This document shows positions 6,679 through 14,594 of a stretch of 19,938 nucleotides of DNA, in pieces. Position numbers and translations under genes: made by a program. The stretch is from Actinomycetota bacterium (GTDB taxonomy: Bacteria > Actinomycetota > Acidimicrobiia > Acidimicrobiales > JAHWKP01), in NCBI GenBank assembly GCA_019347775.1, contig JAHWKP010000009.1:1-19938 (forward strand), in the 5' to 3' direction. The notes beneath the pieces were generated by a model, which worked only from the letters and a program-made list of their open reading frames with translations, ran no database searches and was not told the DNA's origin. Every line of letters begins with the position of its first letter. Positions within the stretch are counted from its first letter, which is position 1.

Positions 6679-7994
6679 CGACTAAGGGCAGAGCTGTCGT
6701 GGTGGGGTCGGGCATCACCGGTGTCGCGGTTCGGAAGCACTTGGAAGAGCTGGGTTACGCCGTTGATGTGATCGACGATTCCGCCGGCCCCGTTCCCGCT
6801 GCCGAAGTCGAAGAGATCCTCACAGGAGCGCAACTGCTCTACCCGAGCGCGGGTGTGATGCCCACTCACCCGGCCTGGGCTGCGGCGCAGCGGCACGACA
6901 TTCCCATCGTCGGCGAGCTCGATCTCGCCCAGCAAGTGTCAGATCTACCGATCGTGGCGGTGACCGCGAGCAACGGCAAGACCACCATCACCACCCTCGT
7001 CGATTCCATGCTGCGAGCCTCCGGCCTGAAGTCGGTGGCCGCCGGCAACATCGGATATCCGCTGATCGAAGCCGTCAAGACCGACGCGGCCATCGTCGTG
7101 GCCGAGGTGTCGTCGTTCCAACTCCACGCCTGTCGCTCCTTTCGCCCCCCAGTTGCGCTGTGGGCGAACGCCTCACCGAACCACCTCGACTGGCACGGGA
7201 CCTTCGATGACTACGTCGCCGCCAAAGCGCGTATCTGGACCAACCAGACGTCGGACGACTACGCGATAGCGAACATCGCTGACCCGGTAGTCATGAAGCT
7301 CGCATCGGAGACCCGCGGACAACTGGTTACCTTCGGCCCCGGCGGCGACTTCCGGCAAGAGGACGGCGCTCTGGTCATGTCCAGCGCCGGCATCCCGTCG
7401 CGGAGGGTCATCGGCGTCGACGACCTGCCGCGTTCGCTTCCTCACGACATCGACAACGCCCTGGCCGCTCTAGCGACCGCCCACTGCGCGGGTGCCGACC
7501 TGGAAGCGTCGGCCCAGGCGCTACGGGACTTCGGCGGCCTCCCACATCGCGTCGAGCTGGTCGGCGAGGCTGGAGGAGTGCGGTGGTTCAACGACTCGAA
7601 GGCCACGACGCCAGAGTCGGTGGTGGCCGCGCTGAGCGGTTTCGACTCGGTCGTGTTGATCGCGGGCGGCCGTAACAAGGGAGTCGACCTGTCGATTCTC
7701 GGGCGAGCCGCCGACCGCGTCCGGGCGGTGGTTGCCATCGGCGAGGCGGTTGCCGAGATCGACGCTGCCTTCTCGCCGGGAACCGCGGTCGCCAAAGCAG
7801 AGTCGATGGACGATGCCGTCACCCGGGCAGCGTGCCTCGCCCGTTCGGGCGACGTCGTGATCCTTTCTCCCGGGTGCGCCTCCTACGACTGGTACGGCTC
7901 GTACGTCGAGCGAGGAGCGGACTTCACTCGCGCCGTCCACGAGGTGCTGGCTCGGACACCCGCCTCGGAGAAAGGCCCTGACGGGGCGAGCTGA
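6675..7994 (+). CDS. murD: UDP-N-acetylmuramoyl-L-alanine:D-glutamate ligase MurD
   Basis: Cytoplasmic Mur ligase adding D-Glu to UDP-MurNAc-L-Ala. The 439-aa product opens with a nucleotide-binding-like fold (VVVGSGITG, 8-16). It continues with LLYPSAGVMPTHP (the MurD N-domain block), the ATP loop TASNGKTT (97-104, with TAS in place of the usual TGT), EVSSFQL (144-150), NASPNHLDWHG, and Lys184 in AAKARIW. The C-terminal domain has HRVELVGEAGGVRWFNDSKAT, GGRNKG and SPGCASYDWY. ATG 6675 overlaps the mraY stop by 4 bp; a much longer open frame extends upstream but is antisense-like shadow of mraY. Its stop shares one base with the ftsW ATG (TGATG). Confidence 0.96.
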   Translation: MTTKGRAVVVGSGITGVAVRKHLEELGYAVDVIDDSAGPVPAAEVEEILTGAQLLYPSAGVMPTHPAWAAAQRHDIPIVGELDLAQQVSDLPIVAVTASNGKTTITTLVDSMLRASGLKSVAAGNIGYPLIEAVKTDAAIVVAEVSSFQLHACRSFRPPVALWANASPNHLDWHGTFDDYVAAKARIWTNQTSDDYAIANIADPVVMKLASETRGQLVTFGPGGDFRQEDGALVMSSAGIPSRRVIGVDDLPRSLPHDIDNALAALATAHCAGADLEASAQALRDFGGLPHRVELVGEAGGVRWFNDSKATTPESVVAALSGFDSVVLIAGGRNKGVDLSILGRAADRVRAVVAIGEAVAEIDAAFSPGTAVAKAESMDDAVTRAACLARSGDVVILSPGCASYDWYGSYVERGADFTRAVHEVLARTPASEKGPDGAS

Positions 7995-9190
7995 TGAGCA
8001 CGACCACCCGCCCCTCCCAGCGCACCCGATCGGCGGCGCATCCGTCCCTGGCTCCGGCGGCGTGCAGGTCCCTCGCCCCCCCGATAACAGTGCTCGTGGG
8101 GATTCTCTGCGGCGTCGGCTTGCTCATGGTCCTGTCGAGCTCCTCGGTGCAGGCGCTGCGCGAATCGGGCTCGTCGTGGCTCTACTTCCAGCGCCAGGCG
8201 ATGTGGCTGTCTCTGGGCGGACTTGCGCTCCTGGTGGCGCTGCGGGCACCGCTGCGTCTGTGGCGACGACTGGCCGGGCCGTTGCTCGCGATCAGCTTGA
8301 CGCTCCTCGTCCTCGTCCTCGTGCCCGGTATCGGCATAGATGTGAATGGATCGACCAGGTGGATCGACGTGGGCCCCCTGCGCGTGCAGCCTTCGGAGCT
8401 CGCCAAGGTCGCCCTGCTGCTCTTCGGCGCCGACCTGCTGGCCCGGCGCGCCTCTCGCATCGAGGACCCGCGGGCCGGTCTGGTCCCCGTGTGCATGGTC
8501 CTGGGTGCCTTCACGTTGCTCGTCATGCTCCAGCCCGACATGGGAACGACGATCGTGCTCGTACTCATCGGCGCGTCGCTGCTGCTGCTTTCGGGAGTGC
8601 CGGTACGTCGCCTCGCCCCGTTGGCGATGTTCGGCCTGGCAGTTGGTGCGATTCTCGCCGTCTCCGAGCCCTATCGCCGTGCGCGCGTGGTGTCGTTCTT
8701 CGACCCGTGGGCCGATGCGAGCAACACCGGGTACCAGGTGGTTCAGTCCCTCGTCGGCATGGGATCCGGTCAGCTCACCGGAGTCGGACTCGGCGCCAGC
8801 CGGGCCAAGTGGGGGTTTCTTCCGAACGCCCACACTGACTTCATCTTCGCGATCATCGGCGAGGAGCTCGGACTCTTGGGGAGCCTGTCGATCATCGGCC
8901 TCTTCGTGGGCCTCGCGGTTCTCGGCGCCCGGGTAGCCATCCACGCTCAGGACCGCTTCGGAGCTCTGGTTGCCGGTGGCGCCACCGCATGGATTGCCGG
9001 TCAGGCGCTCGTCAACATGGGTGCCGTGGTCGGACTGGTCCCGGTTACCGGTGTCCCGCTTCCCTTCGTCTCCGCCGGCGGCTCAGCCCTCGTCGCCAAC
9101 CTCTTCGCCGCGGGGCTGCTCCTGCGGGTGGCCACCCGACCGCAGGCTGGGTCCCCCAAGCGCTCGGCCGGCCGAGCCGCCGAGGCGTGA
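7994..9190 (+). CDS. ftsW: Septal peptidoglycan glycosyltransferase FtsW (SEDS family)
   Basis: Membrane glycosyltransferase that polymerises lipid II at the septum as partner of FtsI. The 398-aa protein has a basic cytoplasmic N-terminus and about ten hydrophobic helices. SEDS landmarks present are NGSTRWIDVGPLRVQPSELAK, QPDMGTT, GYQVVQSLVGMGSG followed by GVGLGASRAKWGFLPNAHTD, and DFIFAIIGEELG, whose aspartate matches the essential SEDS residue. Near the end is the P-x-x-G-x-P-L-P-F-V-S-x-G-G-S block (VTGVPLPFVSAGGS). The FtsW identity rather than RodA follows from its place between murD and murG. The ATG lies in a TGATG junction with murD, and the stop overlaps the murG GTG by 4 bp. Confidence 0.95.
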   Translation: MSTTTRPSQRTRSAAHPSLAPAACRSLAPPITVLVGILCGVGLLMVLSSSSVQALRESGSSWLYFQRQAMWLSLGGLALLVALRAPLRLWRRLAGPLLAISLTLLVLVLVPGIGIDVNGSTRWIDVGPLRVQPSELAKVALLLFGADLLARRASRIEDPRAGLVPVCMVLGAFTLLVMLQPDMGTTIVLVLIGASLLLLSGVPVRRLAPLAMFGLAVGAILAVSEPYRRARVVSFFDPWADASNTGYQVVQSLVGMGSGQLTGVGLGASRAKWGFLPNAHTDFIFAIIGEELGLLGSLSIIGLFVGLAVLGARVAIHAQDRFGALVAGGATAWIAGQALVNMGAVVGLVPVTGVPLPFVSAGGSALVANLFAAGLLLRVATRPQAGSPKRSAGRAAEA

Positions 9191-10284
9191 CCTGGGCGCT
9201 CATCGCTGGCGGAGGTACGGCCGGCCATGTCGTTCCTGCCCTTGCCGTGGCGAAAGCTCTAGTGGCGCGCGCACACCGCCCAGATGAGATCCACTTCGTG
9301 GGCGCCCGGCGAGGGATGGAAGCCGAGCTCGTGCCGGCGGCAGGCTTCGGGATCACCCTTCTGCCGGGAAGAGGTATCAACGAGCGGAAACTGACGCTGG
9401 CCAACGTCCTCGCCGCCGGAGCTTTAGCGGGTGCGGGCGCGGCGGGCGTGGGAGTAGTCGCCCGTCATCGCCCGGCGGTTGTGTTGTGCGTCGGCGGCTA
9501 CGCGTCACTCGCTCCCGGAATAGCGGCAGGCATATTGCGCCGGCCTCTCGTCCTGCACGAGCAGAACGCCGTGCCGAGCGCGGCGAACAAGGTCAATTCC
9601 CGGTTCGCCCGCGCCTGCGCGGTGAGTCTGCCGGGGACACCACTGGCCCGCCCGGTTCTGACTGGAAATCCGGTGAGCGCGGAGTTCGCCTCGCTCGATC
9701 GCACCCCCGCCGCGAAGAGGGCAGCACGGGCGCGCCTTGGACTGGATCCGGACAAGACGCTCATCGCTGCGTGGGGCGGATCGCTCGGTTCGAGGCGGAT
9801 CAACGAGGCGGTGGGCGGGCTGGTGGCGGCGTGGAGTGATCGGGCCGAGCTGGTCGTCCACCACGTGGTGGGAAGGCGCGATTTCCCAGGTTGGCGGAGT
9901 CCGGCTGCGGGACGGATCACATATCGGGCCGTCGAGTACGAAAGCGCGATGGCCGACCTGCTCGTGGCGGCCGATGTGGGCGTATCGAGAGCGGGGGCCA
10001 CGACGGTGGCCGAGCTCGCGATGGCCGGTTTGCCGGCGATACTCGTCCCGCTTCCGATTGCCACCGAGGACCACCAGAGCGCCAATGCCCGGGTCCTGGT
10101 CGATGCCGGCGGGGCGCTCACCGTGCAGGACCGTGACCTTGACACGACTTCTCTGGCCGCGTTACTCGAGCCGCTCATCGCCGATCCCGAACGTCGCTCC
10201 CGGATGAGCAAGGCGATGTCCACTCTCGGGAGGCCGGATGCGGCCGAGCGGGTTGCCGAGCTGATGGAGACTCACGCACGGTGA
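9187..10284 (+). CDS. murG: UDP-GlcNAc:undecaprenyl-pyrophosphoryl-MurNAc-pentapeptide GlcNAc transferase MurG
   Basis: Membrane-associated GT-B glycosyltransferase converting lipid I to lipid II. The 365-aa protein starts with the first glycine-rich loop (AGGGTAGHVVPALAVA, residues 7-22). It has the second loop as CVGGYASLAPG, the block LVLHEQNAVPSAANK, the third glycine-rich loop (AWGGSLGSRRINEAV), and the donor-binding signature SRAGATTVAELAMAGLPAI with EDHQSANA. The start is GTG 9187, inside the GTGA overlap with ftsW. This places the first glycine loop near the N-terminus as in the family; the frame extends upstream only as an ftsW shadow. The next gene, murC, begins at or across its stop. 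Confidence 0.96.
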   Translation: MTWALIAGGGTAGHVVPALAVAKALVARAHRPDEIHFVGARRGMEAELVPAAGFGITLLPGRGINERKLTLANVLAAGALAGAGAAGVGVVARHRPAVVLCVGGYASLAPGIAAGILRRPLVLHEQNAVPSAANKVNSRFARACAVSLPGTPLARPVLTGNPVSAEFASLDRTPAAKRAARARLGLDPDKTLIAAWGGSLGSRRINEAVGGLVAAWSDRAELVVHHVVGRRDFPGWRSPAAGRITYRAVEYESAMADLLVAADVGVSRAGATTVAELAMAGLPAILVPLPIATEDHQSANARVLVDAGGALTVQDRDLDTTSLAALLEPLIADPERRSRMSKAMSTLGRPDAAERVAELMETHAR

Positions 10285-11690
10285 TGTCCGCCGACCTGGC
10301 CGTGGAAGCCGCCGAGGTATCACGGGAGCGGCGGCGCTTCCACGTGGTCGGGATCGGCGGTGCCGGCATGAGCGCGATAGCCACTGCGCTGGTCGGTCTA
10401 GGTCATCAGGTCACCGGCAGCGATCTCAAGGAGTCGCCGGTAGTCGAGCGGGCCCGAGCGCTGGGGATCCGAGTCTTCATAGGGCACGACCCGTCGCATT
10501 TGGGTGACGCCGAGGCAGTGGCGCTGTCGACCGCGATCCCCGCTTCGAACCCGGAGCTCGAGGAAGCTCAGAGAAAGGGCCTGCAGATTTTCAGCCGGGC
10601 CCAGGTGCTCGCCGGGATCTGCGCTACGAAGCGGACGATCGCCGTCGCCGGCTCACACGGCAAGACCACGACTTCGTCGATGCTTGCGCTCATCCTGCGC
10701 CAGGCCGGCTGGAAGCCGTCGTTCATCATCGGCGGCGACCTCAACGAGGTGGGATCGGGAGCCGTGTGGGAGGACGGCGACTGGTTGGTTGTCGAGGCCG
10801 ACGAGAGTGACGGCACTTTCCTGCAGCTCCCCCGCGAAGCGGGGATCCTCACGAGCGTGGAGCCCGACCATCTGGAGTACTGGGGCGGAGAGGAGCAGCT
10901 GGTCGAGGGCTTCCGGGGCTTTCTCGCGGGCGTGACCGGACCGAAAGTTGTCTGCATCGACGACGAGGGGGCGGCCGCTCTTGCGGCCGAACTGGGGGCG
11001 ACGACCTACGGGACCCAGCCTTCGGCGGATCTGGTTGTCGCCGGCCTACAGCTGCGGGGCACGGATAGCGAGTTCCAGGCCACGTTCCGCGGAGGCGAGG
11101 TCATGACGGTGAGCCTGCCGGTACCCGGACTGCACAACGCGATGAACTCCGCGGGAGCCATGGCTCTCGCCCTGGAACTCGGCGTCGAACCCGCCCAGGC
11201 GGTCGCCGCCATGAGACGGTTCGGCGGCGTGGCCCGGCGCATGGAGTTCCGCGGCGAGCAGGATGGCGTCACGTTCGTGGACGACTACGCACACCTGCCG
11301 GGCGAAGTCGAGTCCGCCATTGCCGCTGCTCGGGCCGGGGAGTGGGACCGCGTCGTGGTCGTGTTCCAGCCTCATCGCTACTCGCGCACAGCATCGCTGG
11401 CTCCGGCATTCGCGCGCTCTTTCGACGAAGCCGACGTAGTCGTCGTGACCGACATCTACTCCGCCGGCGAGGCGCCCCGCCCAGGCGTATCCGGGAAGCT
11501 CGTGGTCGATGCCGTAGCCGCCGGCGCAGGAGGTCCGTCCCGAGGTCGGGGGGGACGCCAACCAAAGATCGTTTGGCTCCCGTCCCACCTCGATGTCCTC
11601 GACTGGCTGAAATCCAATCTCCGCCCCGGTGATCTGTGCCTGACGCTGGGCGCCGGAGATGTCACCACCCTGGCCGGCGAGTTCGTCTGA
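10284..11690 (+). CDS. murC: UDP-N-acetylmuramate:L-alanine ligase MurC
   Basis: First of the Mur ligases, adding L-Ala to UDP-MurNAc in the cytoplasm. The 468-aa product has the UDP-binding loop GIGGAGMSAIA (23-33), the ATP loop AGSHGKTTT (122-130), EADESDGTFL, the signature EPDHLEYWGG, the substrate-binding block GVARRMEFRGEQDGVTFVDDYAHLPGEV, FQPHRYSRTA, and TDIYSAGEAPRPGVSG. These distinguish MurC from MurD, MurE and MurF. The ATG at 10284 makes a 1-bp TGATG junction with murG; GTG 10281 immediately before it would add one residue and is an equal alternative. A glycine/arginine-rich insert (GGPSRGRGGRQP) near the C-terminus looks like a variable loop. murB follows after one base. Confidence 0.96.
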   Translation: MSADLAVEAAEVSRERRRFHVVGIGGAGMSAIATALVGLGHQVTGSDLKESPVVERARALGIRVFIGHDPSHLGDAEAVALSTAIPASNPELEEAQRKGLQIFSRAQVLAGICATKRTIAVAGSHGKTTTSSMLALILRQAGWKPSFIIGGDLNEVGSGAVWEDGDWLVVEADESDGTFLQLPREAGILTSVEPDHLEYWGGEEQLVEGFRGFLAGVTGPKVVCIDDEGAAALAAELGATTYGTQPSADLVVAGLQLRGTDSEFQATFRGGEVMTVSLPVPGLHNAMNSAGAMALALELGVEPAQAVAAMRRFGGVARRMEFRGEQDGVTFVDDYAHLPGEVESAIAAARAGEWDRVVVVFQPHRYSRTASLAPAFARSFDEADVVVVTDIYSAGEAPRPGVSGKLVVDAVAAGAGGPSRGRGGRQPKIVWLPSHLDVLDWLKSNLRPGDLCLTLGAGDVTTLAGEFV

Positions 11691-11691
11691 G

Positions 11692-12609
11692 GTGGAGCCC
11701 GGAAAGGCCCTGACTTCGGCCGCAGAGATTCTGGGGGCCCGGGTCCAGGTGAACAGCCCCTTAGGCCGAAGGACCACCTACCGGGTCGGCGGGCCGGCCG
11801 CGCTGGGGATGGAGTTGAGCACCGCCGAGGATCTGGCACTGCTCTGCGACGCCGTGTCCGCGAGCCAGATCGATGTGCTCGTCGTCGGCAAGGGATCGAA
11901 CCTGTTGGTGGCCGAATCGGGTTTCATGGGTCTGGCTGTGTTCGTCGACCCGGCTGGAGTCTGGGGCGAGATCGAGGTTCTCGACGACGAGGTCAGGGCG
12001 GGCGCAGCAGTCAGCTTGCCGGTGCTGGCCCGACGCACCGCATCGGCCGGTCGGGCCGGCCTGGAATGGGCGGTGGGCGTTCCCGGTTCCGTCGGGGGCG
12101 CAGTGAGGATGAACGCCGGAGGGCACGGCTCCGACGTGGCGGCCCACCTCGTGAGCGCTGAGGTCGTGGACCTGAGCACTGGCGCCAGGTCAGCCAGAAG
12201 CGCCGGCGACCTCGAGCTCGGCTACCGGCACTCGAACCTCCGGGGACCCGACCTCGTGCTCTCGGCCCGGTTCTCAGTCGTGGCGGGGGAGGCCTCGGCG
12301 TCCATGGAGACCATCGAGCAGATCGTGCGGTGGCGCCGCGACAACCAGCCGGGTGGTCAGAACGCCGGCTCCGTCTTCGTGAACCCCGAAGGAGACTCGG
12401 CTGGGCGGCTGGTCGAAGCGGCCGGCTGCAAGGGCCTGCGCATGGGTTCGGCCCAGGTATCGGAGCGACATGCGAATTTCATCCAGGCCGACCAGTCAGG
12501 AAGCGCCGACGACGTCGCCGCCCTCATCCGCGAAGTGCAGCGGCGAGTGAAGGACCATCTGGGGGTGGATCTGGCGCCGGAAGTACGGATGGTGGGGGAA
12601 TTCGCGTGA
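11692..12609 (+). CDS. murB: UDP-N-acetylenolpyruvoylglucosamine reductase MurB
   Basis: FAD- and NADPH-dependent reductase making UDP-MurNAc. The 305-aa protein shows TTYRVGGPA (28-36), the FAD-binding block VVGKGSNLLVA, the second FAD segment GLEWAVGVPGSVGGAVRMNAG (start about 123), the tyrosine loop GYRHS (177-181), the catalytic serine in AGSVFVNP (Ser227), AGCKGLRMGSAQVSERHANFI, and the conserved glutamate in LAPEVRMVG (Glu297). The start is taken as GTG 11692, one base after the murC stop. ATG 11659, 32 bp inside murC, is in frame and would add 11 residues, so the exact start is uncertain. In this cluster murC-murB-ftsQ is the usual actinobacterial-type order. The stop overlaps the ftsQ GTG by 4 bp. 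Confidence 0.95.
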   Translation: MEPGKALTSAAEILGARVQVNSPLGRRTTYRVGGPAALGMELSTAEDLALLCDAVSASQIDVLVVGKGSNLLVAESGFMGLAVFVDPAGVWGEIEVLDDEVRAGAAVSLPVLARRTASAGRAGLEWAVGVPGSVGGAVRMNAGGHGSDVAAHLVSAEVVDLSTGARSARSAGDLELGYRHSNLRGPDLVLSARFSVVAGEASASMETIEQIVRWRRDNQPGGQNAGSVFVNPEGDSAGRLVEAAGCKGLRMGSAQVSERHANFIQADQSGSADDVAALIREVQRRVKDHLGVDLAPEVRMVGEFA

Positions 12610-13373
12610 CGGCAGCGACGCGGATCCATCCCAAGATCAAAGAGCGGCGGGTGGCGGTCACCAAGGAAGCCGGCCGGCGGCGGCTGAAGGTTGCGGGAGC
12701 CGCCGGGGCGATGGTGCTAGTGGCGGCGGGCTTGTGGGGTCTGACCCGAAGTTCGCTGCTCGACATCGATGAGGTCCGCACCGTTGGCGCGGGCCAGACC
12801 CTCCTGGAGGAGGTGGTCCACGCCGGCAACCTCCGGGCAGGCCGGCCGATGACAGATGTCGACCCGGCAGCCTCCGCCCGGGGTATCGAGAAGCTCCCCT
12901 GGGTCGCAACCGCCGTTGTCGAGCGCAGATGGCCCGGGTCGATTGTCGTCACCGTCACCGAGCGCGCCCCCGTAGCCGGCGTGGCCCGGGGAGATGGAAG
13001 CTGGGCGCTGGTGGACTCGGACGGTCGGGTTCTGACGCTGATCGCCGGCCCGCCCGCGGGAATACCCCATGTCCATGATGCGGAGACCGTGCCCGAGCCC
13101 GGTGCGGAGGTGGCCGGCGAGTTGGCCGGAGCTGTGGCCGCCGCGGCCGCTCTTCCTGAATCGCTCAGAGAGGTCGTCGGCGGGGTCAATCTGCGCCCAG
13201 GGGGTGTCGAACTGGCCTTGACGGAGGGCGGCGTGGTCCGCCTCGGCGATCCCTCGAGGCAACTTGGCGAGAAACTTCGCGCCGCCGCGACTGTGCTCAG
13301 GCGCGTGGGGGTCGGGGAGGTGGCGGTCCTCGATGTGACCGTGCCCCGTGCCCCCGTTCTGGCCCGGTCCTAA
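12606..13373 (+). CDS. ftsQ: Cell division protein FtsQ (DivIB family)
   Basis: Bitopic divisome protein linking FtsL and its partner to the septal synthases. The 255-aa product has a basic cytoplasmic tail (about 1-28), one membrane helix (about 29-47), a POTRA domain (about 51-121) with the typical ILxIDEVRTVG-like strand (LLDIDEVRTVG), LPWVATAVVERRWPGSIVVTVTERAPVA, and the FtsQ beta domain (WALVDSDGRVL...GIPHV). The start is GTG 12606, overlapping the murB stop by 4 bp (GTGA). The frame continues upstream only as a murB shadow. It ends the tightly packed part of the operon; the following 147 bp hold the ftsZ promoter and no terminator-like hairpin with a T-run, so readthrough into ftsZ is likely. 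Confidence 0.93.
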   Translation: MTAATRIHPKIKERRVAVTKEAGRRRLKVAGAAGAMVLVAAGLWGLTRSSLLDIDEVRTVGAGQTLLEEVVHAGNLRAGRPMTDVDPAASARGIEKLPWVATAVVERRWPGSIVVTVTERAPVAGVARGDGSWALVDSDGRVLTLIAGPPAGIPHVHDAETVPEPGAEVAGELAGAVAAAAALPESLREVVGGVNLRPGGVELALTEGGVVRLGDPSRQLGEKLRAAATVLRRVGVGEVAVLDVTVPRAPVLARS

Positions 13374-13380
13374 GCTCCAC

Positions 13381-13410
13381 TTGACCTGTGGACAACTGAG
13401 CGGTTACGGT
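13381..13410 (+). promoter_or_regulatory. Promoter of ftsZ
   Basis: TTGACC (13381-13386) with an 18-bp spacer and TACGGT (13405-13410) matches the mraZ promoter pattern. The start of transcription would be near 13417, leaving a leader of about 100 nt before ftsZ. A second A/T-rich hexamer, TATACC (13440-13445), is a possible alternative -10 but has no convincing -35. The ribosome site GGGGGAG (13502-13508) is an unusually long 12 nt from the ATG. Confidence 0.68.
13387..13395 (-). promoter_or_regulatory. Perfect DnaA box in the ftsZ promoter spacer
   Basis: TGTGGACAA on the + strand reads TTGTCCACA on the - strand, identical to the DnaA-box consensus described for Streptomyces and mycobacteria. 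It fills the first half of the -35/-10 spacer of the ftsZ promoter. No origin is nearby, so a regulatory role for DnaA is the natural reading; binding is inferred. Confidence 0.6.
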
Positions 13411-13422
13411 TCGACCGTCACC
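13402..13422. promoter_or_regulatory. Inverted repeat covering the ftsZ -10
   Basis: Arms GGT-T-ACGGT and ACCGT-C-ACC pair over 3 + 5 bp, with one mismatch and a 3-nt centre (TCG). The repeat covers the -10 hexamer and the predicted start of transcription, a typical operator position. The binding factor is unknown. Confidence 0.5.
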
Positions 13423-13434
13423 TTAGCTTTACAT

Positions 13435-13465
13435 AACTCTATACCTCCACTTGAGGTTTAGAGTT
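13435..13465. promoter_or_regulatory. Long inverted repeat in the ftsZ leader
   Basis: Outer arms AACTCTA and TAGAGTT pair over 7 bp. After a T-T mismatch, inner arms ACCTC and GAGGT pair over 5 bp around a 5-nt loop. It is A/T-rich compared with its surroundings and lies roughly 18-50 nt into the predicted transcript. It could be a DNA operator or an RNA hairpin. There is no T-run, so it is not a standard terminator. Confidence 0.6.
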
Positions 13466-13520
13466 CCTAACCCGGGCTTGACCGAGCCATTTCACCCGAC
13501 TGGGGGAGTACCCACAACCG

Positions 13521-14594
13521 ATGTCTATCGCCACGCAGCAACATCACATCGCCATCATCAAGGTCGTCGGAGTCGGCGGCGGTGGCTCGAACGCCATCAA
13601 CCGGATGATCGATGCCGGCCTGAAGGGCGTGGAGTTCATCGCCATCAACACCGACGGCCAGGCCCTCCTCATGTCGGACGCCGACACCAAGCTCGACATC
13701 GGGCGCAACATCACCCGAGGATTGGGTGCGGGTAGCGATCCCGAGGTCGGGAAGGAGGCGGCCGACGAGAACCGCGACACCATCGAAGAGGTTCTCAAGG
13801 GCGCCGACATGGTGTTCATCACCGCCGGCAAGGGCGGCGGCACGGGAACCGGGGCCGCTCCGATCGTGGCCGAGATCGCCCGCTCGCAGGGCGCTCTGAC
13901 CGTGGGCGTGGTCACCCGGCCCTTCACCTTCGAAGGTAAGCGCCGAGCTGTTCAGGCCGAGACGGGAATCCAGCGCCTGCGTGAAGCCGTGGACGCTCTC
14001 ATCATGATCCCGAACGACCGGCTCATCAGCGTCTCCAACGACAAGACCTCGATGGTGAACGCCTTCAAGATGGCCGACGAGGTGCTCCTGCAGGGTGTCC
14101 AGGGCATCACCGACCTGATCAACGAGCCCGGGCTTATCAACACCGACTTCGCCGATGTGAAGATGATCATGGCCAACGCGGGCACCGCCCTCATGGGGAT
14201 CGGCACCGCGTCCGGGGAGAACCGGGCGGAGGAAGCCTGCCGGGCCGCCATCCAGAGCCCGCTGCTGGAGGCTTCGATCGAGGGTGCCAAGGGCATCCTG
14301 CTCACCGTGGCCGGTGGCAGCGACCTCGGCCTGTTCGAGGTCAACCGGGCCGCCGAGATGATCCAGCGCGACGCTCACCCCGACGCCAACATCATCTTCG
14401 GAAGCGTCATCGACGACGCCATGGGCGACGAAGTTCGAGTGACCGTTATCGCCGCTGGGTTCGACCGCTGGGACGAAGGCCGGGAGCGCCCTGAGTCAGG
14501 CCGCCGCCTCAGCTTGGCCGAGCCCGACGACTCGGAGGGTGACGAGGACGAGTACGACGACGACGACCTCGACGTTCCCTCCTTCTTGAGATAG
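13521..14594 (+). CDS. ftsZ: Cell division protein FtsZ
   Basis: Tubulin-like GTPase that forms the Z ring. The 357-aa protein has GVGGGGSNAINRMI (17-30), the GTP signature GGGTGTG (105-111), the T7 synergy loop NTDFADV (207-213), whose aspartates complete the active site of the neighbouring subunit, and a C-terminal core domain ending near AAGFDRWDE. A short acidic linker (about 318-347) leads to the conserved tail DDLDVPSFLR, the docking site for SepF in Actinobacteria, which lack FtsA; sepF lies three genes downstream. It has its own promoter and a DnaA box upstream. The ATG 13521 start is supported by the conserved N-terminus although the ribosome site is 12 nt away. Its TAG overlaps an ATA that may start pgeF. 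Confidence 0.98.
   Translation: MSIATQQHHIAIIKVVGVGGGGSNAINRMIDAGLKGVEFIAINTDGQALLMSDADTKLDIGRNITRGLGAGSDPEVGKEAADENRDTIEEVLKGADMVFITAGKGGGTGTGAAPIVAEIARSQGALTVGVVTRPFTFEGKRRAVQAETGIQRLREAVDALIMIPNDRLISVSNDKTSMVNAFKMADEVLLQGVQGITDLINEPGLINTDFADVKMIMANAGTALMGIGTASGENRAEEACRAAIQSPLLEASIEGAKGILLTVAGGSDLGLFEVNRAAEMIQRDAHPDANIIFGSVIDDAMGDEVRVTVIAAGFDRWDEGRERPESGRRLSLAEPDDSEGDEDEYDDDDLDVPSFLR

Noticed and set aside
7883..8944. Long - strand frames (for example across ftsW, and 17584-18573)
   Set aside because: They sit opposite strong + strand genes, have biased low-complexity products and no recognisable domains. All are explained as antisense shadows.
13435..13465. Intrinsic terminator after ftsQ
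   Set aside because: The stem is strong but is followed by CCTAACCCGGG with no T-run and lies downstream of the ftsZ promoter, so termination would silence ftsZ.
13451..13479. TTGAGG (13451-13456 region) as a second ftsZ -35
   Set aside because: The TTGAGG has no acceptable -10 at 16-18 bp (sequence there is CCGGGCTT), and it forms part of the inverted repeat arm.
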